From Methylorubrum aminovorans (GTDB lineage Bacteria > Pseudomonadota > Alphaproteobacteria > Rhizobiales > Beijerinckiaceae): DNA of 64,000 nucleotides. The DNA lies in the NCBI RefSeq assembly GCF_022179725.1, contig NZ_BPRC01000008.1, positions 124,001 through 188,000 of the forward strand, written 5' to 3'. Under the pieces are notes generated by a model. It did not search any database, was not told the origin of the DNA, and was given only the letters and a program-made list of their open reading frames with translations. A program made the position numbers and the translations under genes. The stretch's first letter is position 1. Every line of letters begins with the position of its first letter. Below, piece by piece: positions 37,480-46,007 of this stretch.

Positions 37480-38769
37480 ATGAACCAGCTTGAGGGCGTG
37501 CCGAGCCCGGCTCCGGCACGAATGGGCGCGATCGCGTTCGATCGCCGAGTGCCGGGCTTGACCGGCATCGTGGTCAAGGGATTCCTGCTTTCGCTGATCA
37601 CGTTCTCGATCTACCGGTTCTGGTACATCACCAACCTTCGGCGCTATTTCTGGAGCCGCACGATCGTGGCCGGCAGCCCGGCCGAGTATCTCGGCAACGG
37701 CAAGGAGCTGTTCCTCGGCTTCCTCGTGGCACTGGCTATCCTGGTGCCAGTCTACCTCGTCCTGTTCGTCATCGGTCTCCTGAGCCCGGTGCTGGCCGCA
37801 CTCGCCGCGCCGATCTCCTTCATCGGCCTGTTCGTTCTCGGGCAGTACGCCCTGTATCGCGGCCGACGCTACCGCGCGTCGCGCACGCGCTGGCGCGGCA
37901 TCCGCTTGGGCCAGGACGGATCGGGTTTCGCCTATGCCGGGCGTGCCAGCCTGTGGTGGCTCGGGACTCTTCTCAGCCTCGGCCTCGCCTTCCCCTTCAT
38001 GCGCGCGGCGCTGGAGCGCTACCGCATCGACCACACGCTGGTCGGCCAGAGCCGGATGCACTCGACCGCGACCGGCCGCTCGATCCTGCTCCCGTGGATG
38101 ATGTTCTACATCGTCGGCCTGCTGCCGATCCTTCTGAGCATCCTGGCGCTGCTGGCGGGGACCGGCTTCGACATTCCGAGTGATCTGCTGATCCAGGATC
38201 CGGCGAGCGAGAAGAGCAAGCTCATCTTCAACCCGGCCTACGAGGACACGCCGCTCGTCTACTACGCCAGTGCCATCGGAATCGCCGCGTCCTTCTCGAT
38301 CCCGCTGGCGCTCCTGCTGATCCCTTTCTACCGCGCCCGCGAGACCCGTGCCTTCCTCAATGCGACGCATCTCGGCGGGGCCCGGCTGATCTCGTCGCTC
38401 AAGGCGCGCCAGTTCTACTTCCCCTATCTCGTCTACATGCTGGCGGTGATCGGCTTCATCATCGTGCTGGGCATCATCTTCGCCCTGCTCGTGCCGCTGA
38501 TCGCCCAGGATGGGGAGAATGCGGGCATTCACGCCTTCATCATCGTCTCGACCGTGTTGCTCTATCTCGGCGCGATCCTCGGCACGAACGTGCTCTACGT
38601 CCGCATCATCACCGTGCGCCTGTGGCACGCAGTGGCGACCACGATGCAGATCGAGAATCTGCCGGCTCTGGAAGCGGTCCTCGCCTCGACCCGCGCGCCC
38701 GCGAGCGGCCTGAACGAGGGGCTGGCCGACGCGCTCGATGTCGGTGGCGCCCTCGAAATCGGGCTCTGA
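37480..38769 (+). CDS. YjgN/DUF898 family membrane protein
   Basis: 429 residues with repeated pairs of transmembrane helices. The family motif appears in variant form as LSLITFSIYRFWYITNLRRYFWS near residue 40 and again as LGTLLSLGLAFPFMRAALERY (residues about 160-180), followed by ARETRAFLNATHLGG. Function unknown. It stops 7 nt before the M48 metalloprotease gene; this DUF898-M48 pairing is common and suggests a joint role in membrane protein quality control. Preceded by GGGGGG 12 nt before the ATG. Confidence 0.87.
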   Translation: MNQLEGVPSPAPARMGAIAFDRRVPGLTGIVVKGFLLSLITFSIYRFWYITNLRRYFWSRTIVAGSPAEYLGNGKELFLGFLVALAILVPVYLVLFVIGLLSPVLAALAAPISFIGLFVLGQYALYRGRRYRASRTRWRGIRLGQDGSGFAYAGRASLWWLGTLLSLGLAFPFMRAALERYRIDHTLVGQSRMHSTATGRSILLPWMMFYIVGLLPILLSILALLAGTGFDIPSDLLIQDPASEKSKLIFNPAYEDTPLVYYASAIGIAASFSIPLALLLIPFYRARETRAFLNATHLGGARLISSLKARQFYFPYLVYMLAVIGFIIVLGIIFALLVPLIAQDGENAGIHAFIIVSTVLLYLGAILGTNVLYVRIITVRLWHAVATTMQIENLPALEAVLASTRAPASGLNEGLADALDVGGALEIGL

Positions 38770-38776
38770 GGTGACA

Positions 38777-39907
38777 ATGGAGGCGATCACCACCGAGGGC
38801 ACCTTCTTCGACGGAATCAGCGCCCGGCCCCGACCGGTGACGTTGCGGCTGACCTTCCGACTGGAAATCGTCGGCGAGGACATCACCCGCGACTGGAGCC
38901 TGCTCGACCTGCGCGCCGCGGACGCCGCCCCCCCTCTGATGCGGATCAACCACGCACAGGGGCCGGAGAGCGTGGAGTTCGCCGATGCACCGTTCGCGGA
39001 AGCGTTGACGGCGCGCTGCCCCGATCTGAACCGGGCTGAGGGCGGAGGCGGCGTCACTCGCCTCGTGCTCTGGTCGATCGCCGCCGGCGTGTCCGTGCTG
39101 CTGACCGCGATCTACGGCGTGCCGGCGGCGTCCGGCCTGCTCGCGCCGCTGGTGCCGCAGGCGTTCGAGGCGCAAATCGGGCGCAGCGTGGACGGGCAGA
39201 TCGTCACCCTGCTCGACAACCCGCCGCTCTGCAACGAGGCCGCGGCGCGGGCCGTGCTCGACCGGCTGGCGGCGCGGCTCACCGAGGGCATGGCGTTGCC
39301 GGTGGCGCCTCAGGTCAGCGTGCGCCGCCACAAGGTCGCCAACGCCCTTGCGCTGCCGGGCGGCCGGGTGATCCTGCTCTCCGACATCATCGCCAAGGCC
39401 AGGAACGGCGACGAGTTGGCCGGCATCCTCGCCCACGAATTCGGCCACGTCGCCGCGCGCGATCCGATGCGCTCGGTCATCACGGCGGGCGGCACCTCGT
39501 TCCTGCTGAGCCTTGTCCTTGGCGACCTCACCGGCTCGACGGTGCTGGTGACGGTGGGCCAAGCGGCGATCTCGGCTGGCTACTCGCGCGACGCGGAGCG
39601 GGCGGCGGATGCCTATGCGGTCGCGGCGGTGAAGCGGGCCGGCGGCGACGGGGCGGCGCTCGCCGCGATCCTCGAGCGCATCACAGACGCCGACCACGAA
39701 AAGCCGGACGCGATCTCGTTCCTTCGCTCGCACCCATTCACGGCGGAGCGGGCGGCGCGGATCCGATCGTTGGCAGGAGAGAAGCCCGCCGGTCCGGGCA
39801 TCCTGTCGGAGGCCGAATGGACAAGCCTTCAGGGCATTTGCCCAAAGCAGGCCAAGCCTGAGAAGTCGAAGCCGGACGAAGGGAAAACTCGGACCGAGAA
39901 GCTCTGA
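38777..39907 (+). CDS. M48 family zinc metalloprotease
   Basis: 376 residues. Cytoplasmic N-terminal domain (residues 1-90), one membrane helix (LVLWSIAAGVSVLLTAIYGV), then the peptidase with HEFGH in LAGILAHEFGHVAARDPM (two zinc His and the general base Glu) and the third zinc ligand Glu in YSRDAERAADAYAV. NALALPGGRVILLSDII is typical of the HtpX/Oma1/LoiP clan. The C-terminus is Lys-rich. ATG at 38777 with GAGG at 38767-38770 overlapping the previous stop, so the two genes are coupled. Followed by a terminator. Confidence 0.9.
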   Translation: MEAITTEGTFFDGISARPRPVTLRLTFRLEIVGEDITRDWSLLDLRAADAAPPLMRINHAQGPESVEFADAPFAEALTARCPDLNRAEGGGGVTRLVLWSIAAGVSVLLTAIYGVPAASGLLAPLVPQAFEAQIGRSVDGQIVTLLDNPPLCNEAAARAVLDRLAARLTEGMALPVAPQVSVRRHKVANALALPGGRVILLSDIIAKARNGDELAGILAHEFGHVAARDPMRSVITAGGTSFLLSLVLGDLTGSTVLVTVGQAAISAGYSRDAERAADAYAVAAVKRAGGDGAALAAILERITDADHEKPDAISFLRSHPFTAERAARIRSLAGEKPAGPGILSEAEWTSLQGICPKQAKPEKSKPDEGKTRTEKL

Positions 39908-39941
39908 TTCCGGTTTCGAAAGATCGAGACCTTTCGCGGGT

Positions 39942-39963
39942 GCAGGGCGAAGCCCTGCCTTTT
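39942..39963 (+). terminator. terminator after the yjgN-M48 operon
   Basis: Perfect 7-bp stem GCAGGGC/GCCCTGC (39942-39948 with 39952-39958), GAA loop, then CTTTT. It lies 35 nt after the protease stop and before the convergent lipoprotein gene. Confidence 0.75.
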
Positions 39964-40007
39964 CCCCGAAGGGACGGCGCCATGCGCCGCCCCGATTGTG
40001 CCGTCGA

Positions 40008-40391
40008 TCAGACGATCGGGCGCGGCAGCTTGCAGCTGTCGAGGGCGTTCAGCGCCTTCGCACGGGCCGTGTCGTTGAAGTAGCCGGTGGTGCGGTAGGA
40101 GGCGATCTCGTCCTTGTCGAGGGCGGAGAGGGTGCGCTCGGCGTAGCAGCCGCAAGGAGCGGCGAGCGCGTCTTCGGCAACCTTCTGGAACTTGGCCTGG
40201 GTCACGGTGCAGGCGTGGCGCACGCGACCCGTGAGGTTGCTCTTCGAGGCGGTCTTCAGCGCCGGATCGGGCACGTAGCCTTCGAGCGAGGTGTACTGCG
40301 TCGAGCGCCCCGCCGAGTTGCAGGCGGCGAGCAGGGATACGAGGCCGGCCGCGACGAGCAGGCGGCCGGTGCGCGAAAATTTGGAGCGCAT
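40008..40391 (-). CDS. small lipoprotein of unknown function
   Basis: 127 residues from the ATG at 40391: RTGRLLVAAGLVSLLAACNS has a clear lipobox (LLAAC). The mature part carries four further Cys (HACTVTQ, APCGCYAE, LDSCKLP), probably paired as disulfides. No family is recognised. The frame is open to 40541 but the signal sequence fixes the start. It is downstream of ndk on the same strand with a 200-nt gap. Confidence 0.7.
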   Translation of the reverse strand: MRSKFSRTGRLLVAAGLVSLLAACNSAGRSTQYTSLEGYVPDPALKTASKSNLTGRVRHACTVTQAKFQKVAEDALAAPCGCYAERTLSALDKDEIASYRTTGYFNDTARAKALNALDSCKLPRPIV

Positions 40392-40555
40392 GGAGCAAGA
40401 ATCCGAAGAGAGACGGGAAAGCGTCGATCGTCTGCGTTCTTCGGTCCGCCCGCCCCGCGCCGCTAGGGCAGCAGAGTCACACTCGGCCGGATTGCGCCGT
40501 CCTCGACGGTTCGAGGCCACCGCGGCGTCAGCCCCGCGCAAGCTTGAGCGTGTTT

Positions 40556-40586
40556 CTCGCCGGCCCCGTGCCCCGAGGCCGGCGAG
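40556..40586 (-). terminator. stem-loop downstream of ndk
   Basis: Perfect 10-bp stem CTCGCCGGCC/GGCCGGCGAG (40556-40565 with 40577-40586), immediately after the ndk stop on the minus strand. No U-tract follows. Confidence 0.5.
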
Positions 40587-40593
40587 GACGGCC

Positions 40594-41016
<423 letters not shown>

Positions 41017-41451
41017 GGTCCGGTCCGGTTCGTTGGAGAAAGGGGTCGCGCGACGCGCTTGAATGAGGGTGGCTGGAATGCCGCCCGAGAGGCTGCCGGC
41101 GCGCCGGGCTTATAGCGGTGCAGCGATGCCCCCTCAACCGACCGGCGAGCGGGCATCAGAACAATCGCTTGTAAGCAATCACTCTGGTTTGCTGCCGGCC
41201 TCGGTCACCAGCGTTCGCCGCCGCGGGTTCAGGCTTTCGCGGCGCGAAGCGGAGATCGCCCATGCGGTCCGGATGGCGGCTAGCGCGGCCTTTTTCGGCC
41301 TCGCCATGGCTTCAGCGCAACACTGCCGAAAAATCGCCGGATTGCGAGGGCTGATTCGGGAGACGGTTCGCCTGCCCCGGCTCGCCGCCGGGGCGATCCT
41401 TTCTCCGCAAGCCACACGCCCGTATCCGGGCTCAGCCTCAGGAGCCATTTC
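41017..41451. other. intergenic stretch between divergent ndk and the DUF2147 gene
   Basis: About 435 nt; both genes must take their promoters from here. A TCGCTTGTAAGCAATCACTC stretch at 41164-41183 is AT-richer than the flanks. No supported gene or strong hairpin is seen. Confidence 0.4.
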
Positions 41452-41979
41452 ATGCGTATCGCCCTCAGCCTCGCCGCTCTCCTGGCCTCCAGTTCGGCCT
41501 TCGCTGCGCCCAAGGATCTCTCCGGAACCTGGCTGACGGGAGATGGACGCGCCAAGATCCGTATCGATCGCTGCGGTCCGGCCGGCAGCAACGCCTGCGG
41601 CAAGGTCGTTTGGCTGAAGTCTCCGGCCGACGATGCCGGCGCGCCGCGCACCGACGTGAAGAACCCGGATCCGAAGAAGCGGGTGCGGCCCATCATCGGT
41701 CTGACGCTCCTCGACAACCTTAAGCCGGAGGATGCGGGCTTCGCGGGCGAGATCTACAATGCCGACGAGGGCAAGATCTATCAGGTCAGCCTGGAGCGCG
41801 AGAGCGATGCCGAGCTGAACGTGCAGGGCTGCATGCTCAAGGTGCTGTGCGGATCGCAGACCTGGACCCGCGTGCCGGACGTGAACCAGCAGGCGGCCGC
41901 AGCCCCGGTCGAGGTGCCGACCAAGCCCGCGAAGGCCGCCAAGCCGGCTCCGAAAGCGCCCGCCGCTCCGGCGGAGTGA
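41452..41979 (+). CDS. DUF2147 family secreted protein
   Basis: 175 residues. Signal peptide IALSLAALLASSSAFAAP, then the DUF2147 domain: DLSGTWLTGDGRAKIRIDRC, CGKVVWLKSPADDA, LLDNLKPEDAGFAGEIYNAD and GCMLKVLCGSQTWTR. The last 30 residues are an Ala/Pro/Lys-rich tail (KPAKAAKPAPKAPAAPAE). Periplasmic, beta-barrel lipocalin-like by family; function unknown. Confidence 0.88.
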   Translation: MRIALSLAALLASSSAFAAPKDLSGTWLTGDGRAKIRIDRCGPAGSNACGKVVWLKSPADDAGAPRTDVKNPDPKKRVRPIIGLTLLDNLKPEDAGFAGEIYNADEGKIYQVSLERESDAELNVQGCMLKVLCGSQTWTRVPDVNQQAAAAPVEVPTKPAKAAKPAPKAPAAPAE

Positions 41980-42017
41980 CCTGCGCCGCCCGCACGCGTC
42001 TCACGCACATGGAAAAA

Positions 42018-42041
42018 GGGCGCGGCCTCGCGGACGCGCCC
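42018..42041 (-). terminator. terminator, minus-strand polarity
   Basis: Perfect 7-bp stem GGGCGCG/CGCGCCC (42018-42024 with 42035-42041) preceded by five A on the plus strand, so on the minus strand it is a stem followed by T5. It also ends the DUF2147 transcript by position. The polarity suggests a minus-strand transcript arriving from 42.3 kb. Confidence 0.7.
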
Positions 42042-42066
42042 TGAAGTTTGCCTAACCTGATGGGGG

Positions 42067-42282
42067 TCACGGCTCATCCGAGCTAGGGCCAAGCTTCCGG
42101 CCGGCAAGACGGCGCATCGCCGAAAGGGCGACAATCGATCCGGCGCCTGCTGCCGTCCCCTGTTCTTCGACGCTGACGGCGGGACCGTCATCGTCCTGTC
42201 GGATGTTTCCGTTTTCTCCCTGCCATCGTGGCGCCCGCGCAACCGTTCCGAAGCCTCGTGCTTTCCGCGGGAGCGGGCCCAT
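42067..42282 (-). CDS. possible small protein ahead of a minus-strand terminator
   Basis: 71-residue frame MGPLPRKARGFGT... ending MRRLAGRKLGPSSDEP, no recognised family. It is listed because the minus-strand terminator at 42018-42041 lies 26 nt beyond its stop and otherwise has no gene to serve. No strong ribosome site is seen; a start at 42366 would overlap the porin gene. Confidence 0.3.
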   Translation of the reverse strand: MGPLPRKARGFGTVARAPRWQGENGNIRQDDDGPAVSVEEQGTAAGAGSIVALSAMRRLAGRKLGPSSDEP

Positions 42283-42340
42283 TACGGCGGCAACGGCATC
42301 TGCTAGGCCGCTCAAGAGGTGGCGGCGGGGGCTGGCGCAA

Positions 42341-44452
42341 GTGTCCAAGGTGCGCGCGGGGAACAATCGGATCGGTCGAGTGGCTTCGGCCAGTCTCGTC
42401 GCACTCCTCGGGCTTCATGCCGGCTCCGCCGCGGCTGCAGACCTCGCCGAGCGTGCCCGCCCTCGCTTCATCGATTGGTCCGGCTTCTATGCCGGGCTGC
42501 AGGGCAGCGCCGGCGCCTCTTTCGGCAATTACGATTTCGGCCCGACCACGATCGGCCCGCGCCGGGTGCAGTCGGTCTCGACGGGCGACGCCACCGGCAG
42601 CCGCGATCTCGGCGGCGACGCCACTACGGTGGTGGGCGGCGCCTTCGCCGGCTGGACTTGGCAGAGCGGCGCCTTTGTCTACGGCATCGAGGCCGACCTC
42701 GCCGGCGCCAATCTCAAGCGGGGCGTCCGCTCCGATGCGACCGGCTTCGGCTACGAGGCAATCGATCCGCCCTTCGCCCTGATCCGCGAGAAGACGGACG
42801 TGTTCGGGTCGGCCCGCGCGCGGTTCGGCTACGCCTTCGGCAACAACCTGATCTACGCGACCCTCGGGCTCACCGGCGCCAACGGACGGGTGCTCGCCAC
42901 CTATCCGGACTTGGCCGGGGGACCGGCGGCCAGCGCCGCTCGCAATGTGTCCTATCTCGGCTACACGCTGGGCGCGGGCGTACAGTTCGCGGTCGATCCG
43001 CATCTCTCGCTCGGGATCGACTACCGTTACAGCGACCTCGGCGAGAGCCGTCGCTTCGGTCTCGGCGCCCTGCCGGGCCCCGACGGTGGTCCAGTGACGA
43101 CCCGCACCAGCTTCGTCTCCAACCAGATGATGGCCCGGCTGATCTGGCACCCCCAGGCACTCACCCTGGTACCGGAAGAGGAGGACGAGGTCCCGAAGGA
43201 CACCCGCTTCTCGCTGCACGGCCAGACCACCTTCGTGAACCAGGGCGTGACGGGCTTCCGCTCGCCCTATCGCGGTCCGCAGAGCCTCGTGCCGGACCAG
43301 GCGCAGGCGACGACCACCGCGACGCTGTTCCTCGGCCTCAAGCTCTTCGAAGGCACCGAACTCTACTACAACCCGGAATTCAGCCAGGGCTTCGGCCTGT
43401 CGCGAACCCTGGGCGTGGCCGGCTTCGTCAACGGCGAGGCGCAGAAGGCGGGTGCGCCGTTCCCGAAGCTGCGCTCGAACCGCTACTTCATCCGCCAGAC
43501 CTTCGGGCTCGGCGGCGAGACCGAGGAAGTGCCCGACGGGCCGAACTCCATCGCCGGCACCCGCGACGTCGAGCGCATCACGGTGATCGCCGGCAAGTTC
43601 GCACTGGGAGACTTCTTCGACGGCAACGTCTACGCCCACGACCCGCGCGTCGACTTCATGAACTGGGGCCTGTGGGCGTCGGCCGCCTGGGACTTCCCGG
43701 CCAACCTCCCCGGCTTCACGCAAGGGCTGATGGTCGAGTACAACCGCGCGGAGTTCGCGGTGCGTGCCGCCTACACGCAGGTGCCGAAGGAGCCCTCCTC
43801 CGACGTGCTCGATCCGCGCGTGTTCGAGCGGGCCGGCGCCGTCATCGAGTTCGAGGGGCGCCACACCCTGCCGGTGCTCGATCAGCCGGGAAAGCTGCGC
43901 CTCGGCCTGTTCACGAATGTCGGCAACACCGCGAACTTCCGGCAGGTCGTGGCTCTGACCCAGGCCGGTGCGTTCGCCGACATCAACACGGCGGTCCTGG
44001 CCACCCGCGAGCCCCGGCGCAAGAGCGGCCTCTACCTCAATCTCGAACAGGCGCTGACCGCCGATCTCGGCCTGTTCGCGCGGGCGAGCGTCAATGACGG
44101 GCGCAACGAGAGCCTGTCGTTTACCGATGTCGACGGCTCGGTCTCGGGTGGCCTCTCGCTCAAGGGAACGGCCTGGGGCCGGCCGCAGGATACGATCGGT
44201 TTTGGCGCCTCAGCGAACCGGATCTCGCCCTCCCACCGCGCCTATTTCGCCAATGGCGGGCTGGGACTGCTGATCGGCGACGGCCGCCTCGACAACTACG
44301 CCCCCGAGCGGGCGGTCGAGGTCTACTACGCCTTGAACCTGACGAAGGCCGTGACGATGACCTTCGACTACCAGCACGTCGAGAACCCGGCCTATAACCG
44401 CGACCGCGGTCCGGCCGACTTCATCGGGACGCGGCTGCACACGGATTTCTGA
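42341..44452 (+). CDS. outer-membrane protein: Opa-like barrel fused to OprB-type carbohydrate porin
   Basis: 703 residues. Signal sequence RVASASLVALLGLHAGSAAAADL, then an eight-strand Opa/Omp25-type barrel (IDWSGFYAGLQGSAGASFG to LSLGIDYRYSDLGESRRFG, residues about 45-240), a linker, and an OprB-like domain beginning TRFSLHGQTTFVNQG with ELYYNPEFSQGFGL, VYAHDPRVDFMNWGLW, and ending in DFIGTRLHTDF with a terminal aromatic residue. Such fusions occur in Rhizobiales. GTG at 42341 has GGGGG 8-9 nt upstream; the frame is open to 42203. OprB porins pass sugars or small polar solutes. Confidence 0.85.
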   Translation: MSKVRAGNNRIGRVASASLVALLGLHAGSAAAADLAERARPRFIDWSGFYAGLQGSAGASFGNYDFGPTTIGPRRVQSVSTGDATGSRDLGGDATTVVGGAFAGWTWQSGAFVYGIEADLAGANLKRGVRSDATGFGYEAIDPPFALIREKTDVFGSARARFGYAFGNNLIYATLGLTGANGRVLATYPDLAGGPAASAARNVSYLGYTLGAGVQFAVDPHLSLGIDYRYSDLGESRRFGLGALPGPDGGPVTTRTSFVSNQMMARLIWHPQALTLVPEEEDEVPKDTRFSLHGQTTFVNQGVTGFRSPYRGPQSLVPDQAQATTTATLFLGLKLFEGTELYYNPEFSQGFGLSRTLGVAGFVNGEAQKAGAPFPKLRSNRYFIRQTFGLGGETEEVPDGPNSIAGTRDVERITVIAGKFALGDFFDGNVYAHDPRVDFMNWGLWASAAWDFPANLPGFTQGLMVEYNRAEFAVRAAYTQVPKEPSSDVLDPRVFERAGAVIEFEGRHTLPVLDQPGKLRLGLFTNVGNTANFRQVVALTQAGAFADINTAVLATREPRRKSGLYLNLEQALTADLGLFARASVNDGRNESLSFTDVDGSVSGGLSLKGTAWGRPQDTIGFGASANRISPSHRAYFANGGLGLLIGDGRLDNYAPERAVEVYYALNLTKAVTMTFDYQHVENPAYNRDRGPADFIGTRLHTDF

Positions 44453-44655
44453 CCCGTCCCGTCGGCACGACGCGTCGTCGGGTATCTCGGACGCGAGTGG
44501 TGGCATCCTGCGCCGGCCTCGCACCGCGGCCCAGCGCTCCCCATATGAGGGTCTGTCGAGGACGTCCGCCGCCCCTTGCGCTCGCGCCGGTTTGGCGTGA
44601 TGCCGCCGGATCGGCCGCCCTCCCGCCCCTTTCACCGCTCGGACACGGAGAGCCC

Positions 44656-45672
44656 ATGAGCTCCGGACACGCCCCTTCCTCCATGCCGTCCACGCCCTCG
44701 CTCGAAGGCGGCGACGACGCCGTGCTGCCCTTCGCCGTCGAGGCTTTGGACCTGCGCGGGCGCGCGGTGCGGCTCGGTCCGTCGATCGACACCATCCTGC
44801 GCCGTCACGGCTACCCCGACGCCGTCGCCCGGCTGATCGGCGAGGCGGCGGCGCTCACCGTGCTGCTCGGCGCCTCGCTCAAGCTCGAAGGGCGCTTCCA
44901 GCTCCAGACCAAGACCGACGGGCCGGTGAATATGCTGGTGGTCGATTTCGAGGCGCCCGACCGGGTGCGTGCCACCGCCCGCTTCGACGCGGAGCCGGTG
45001 GCGGCCCTCGGACCCAAGGCACGCGCCGCCGACCTGATGGGCCGGGGCCACCTCGCCATGACCATCGATCAGGGGCCAACCCAGAGCCGCTATCAGGGCG
45101 TCGTTGCCCTCGAGGGGCAGAGCCTTGAGGAGGCCGCGCACCAGTATTTCCGCCAGTCCGAGCAGATCCCGACGCTGGTGCGCCTCGCGGTGGCCGAGCA
45201 GATGGAGGCCGGCGAGAGCCGCTGGCGGGCCGGCGGCCTGCTGGTGCAGTTCCTGCCGACCTCGCCCGACCGGTTGCGCCAGGCCGACCTTCCGCCCGGC
45301 GACGCGCCGGAGGGCCACGAGATCCTCACCGGCGCGCCCGCCGAGGACGATGCCTGGACCGAGGCGCGCAGCCTCGTCGGGACGGTCGAGGATCACGAAC
45401 TGGTCGATCCGGCGGTGTCGAGCGAGCGGCTGCTCTACCGGCTGTTCCACGAGCGCGGCGTGCGGGTGTTCGATGCGCAGAGCGTGATCGAGCGCTGCCG
45501 CTGCTCCCAGGAACGGGTGATCGGCATGATCCGCTCGTTCTCTGCCGAGGAGCGCCGGGACATGGTGGCGGATGACGGCACCATCGGCATCACCTGCGAG
45601 TTCTGCTCGCGCCGCTACGTCCTCGATCCGGCCGAGATCGAGCGGGAGATTGCCGCCGCGCCGGGAGCGTGA
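44656..45672 (+). CDS. hslO: Hsp33 redox-regulated chaperone
   Basis: Holdase chaperone switched on by oxidation. 338 residues. N-terminal core with LIGEAAALTVLLGASLKLEG, DGPVNMLVVDFEAP and RYQGVVALEGQSLEEAAHQY; the C-terminal zinc switch has CRC (ERCRCSQERV) and CxxC (CEFCSRRY), all four ligands present. Cytosolic. ATG at 44656 has GGAG 5 nt upstream; the longer frame from 44497 lacks this. Stand-alone gene following the porin. Confidence 0.95.
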   Translation: MSSGHAPSSMPSTPSLEGGDDAVLPFAVEALDLRGRAVRLGPSIDTILRRHGYPDAVARLIGEAAALTVLLGASLKLEGRFQLQTKTDGPVNMLVVDFEAPDRVRATARFDAEPVAALGPKARAADLMGRGHLAMTIDQGPTQSRYQGVVALEGQSLEEAAHQYFRQSEQIPTLVRLAVAEQMEAGESRWRAGGLLVQFLPTSPDRLRQADLPPGDAPEGHEILTGAPAEDDAWTEARSLVGTVEDHELVDPAVSSERLLYRLFHERGVRVFDAQSVIERCRCSQERVIGMIRSFSAEERRDMVADDGTIGITCEFCSRRYVLDPAEIEREIAAAPGA

Positions 45673-46007
45673 CGGGATCTGGCCACGCGCTCTGCGCGAC
45701 GTGTCGCGCCCGACGTCTCCTGGAAGCCAACGCGATCGTGGCGGTCTGTTTGATCCCACGGTGGCGTCGGCGCTCGGCGTGGATGCCTGATCTGAGTGCG
45801 GATCCCATCGACGGCTTCTCCAGGCGCACGCTGAGCCTGCCCGCGACACAGAGAGCCGCCGAGGAGGGCGCACAGCCCTCGCTGCGATCGATGAAAACGT
45901 TCTCACAAGCGTGATGCCGTTTTGGAGTCTCTCCATGTTAAGGGGACGCGGGCCCCGATCTTGCGGGCCTGTCCGTGCCGTCGATATCCGAACGAGGCGA
46001 ATGAGCC
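45673..46007. promoter_or_regulatory. edd upstream region with LacI-type operator-like palindrome
   Basis: 335 nt without a gene. At 45892-45905 is TGAAAACGTTCTCA, a near-palindrome with central CG and flanking AA/TT that resembles the AANCGNTT core bound by LacI/GalR-family regulators. It lies about 100 nt upstream of edd. No LacI-family gene is in the window. Confidence 0.4.
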
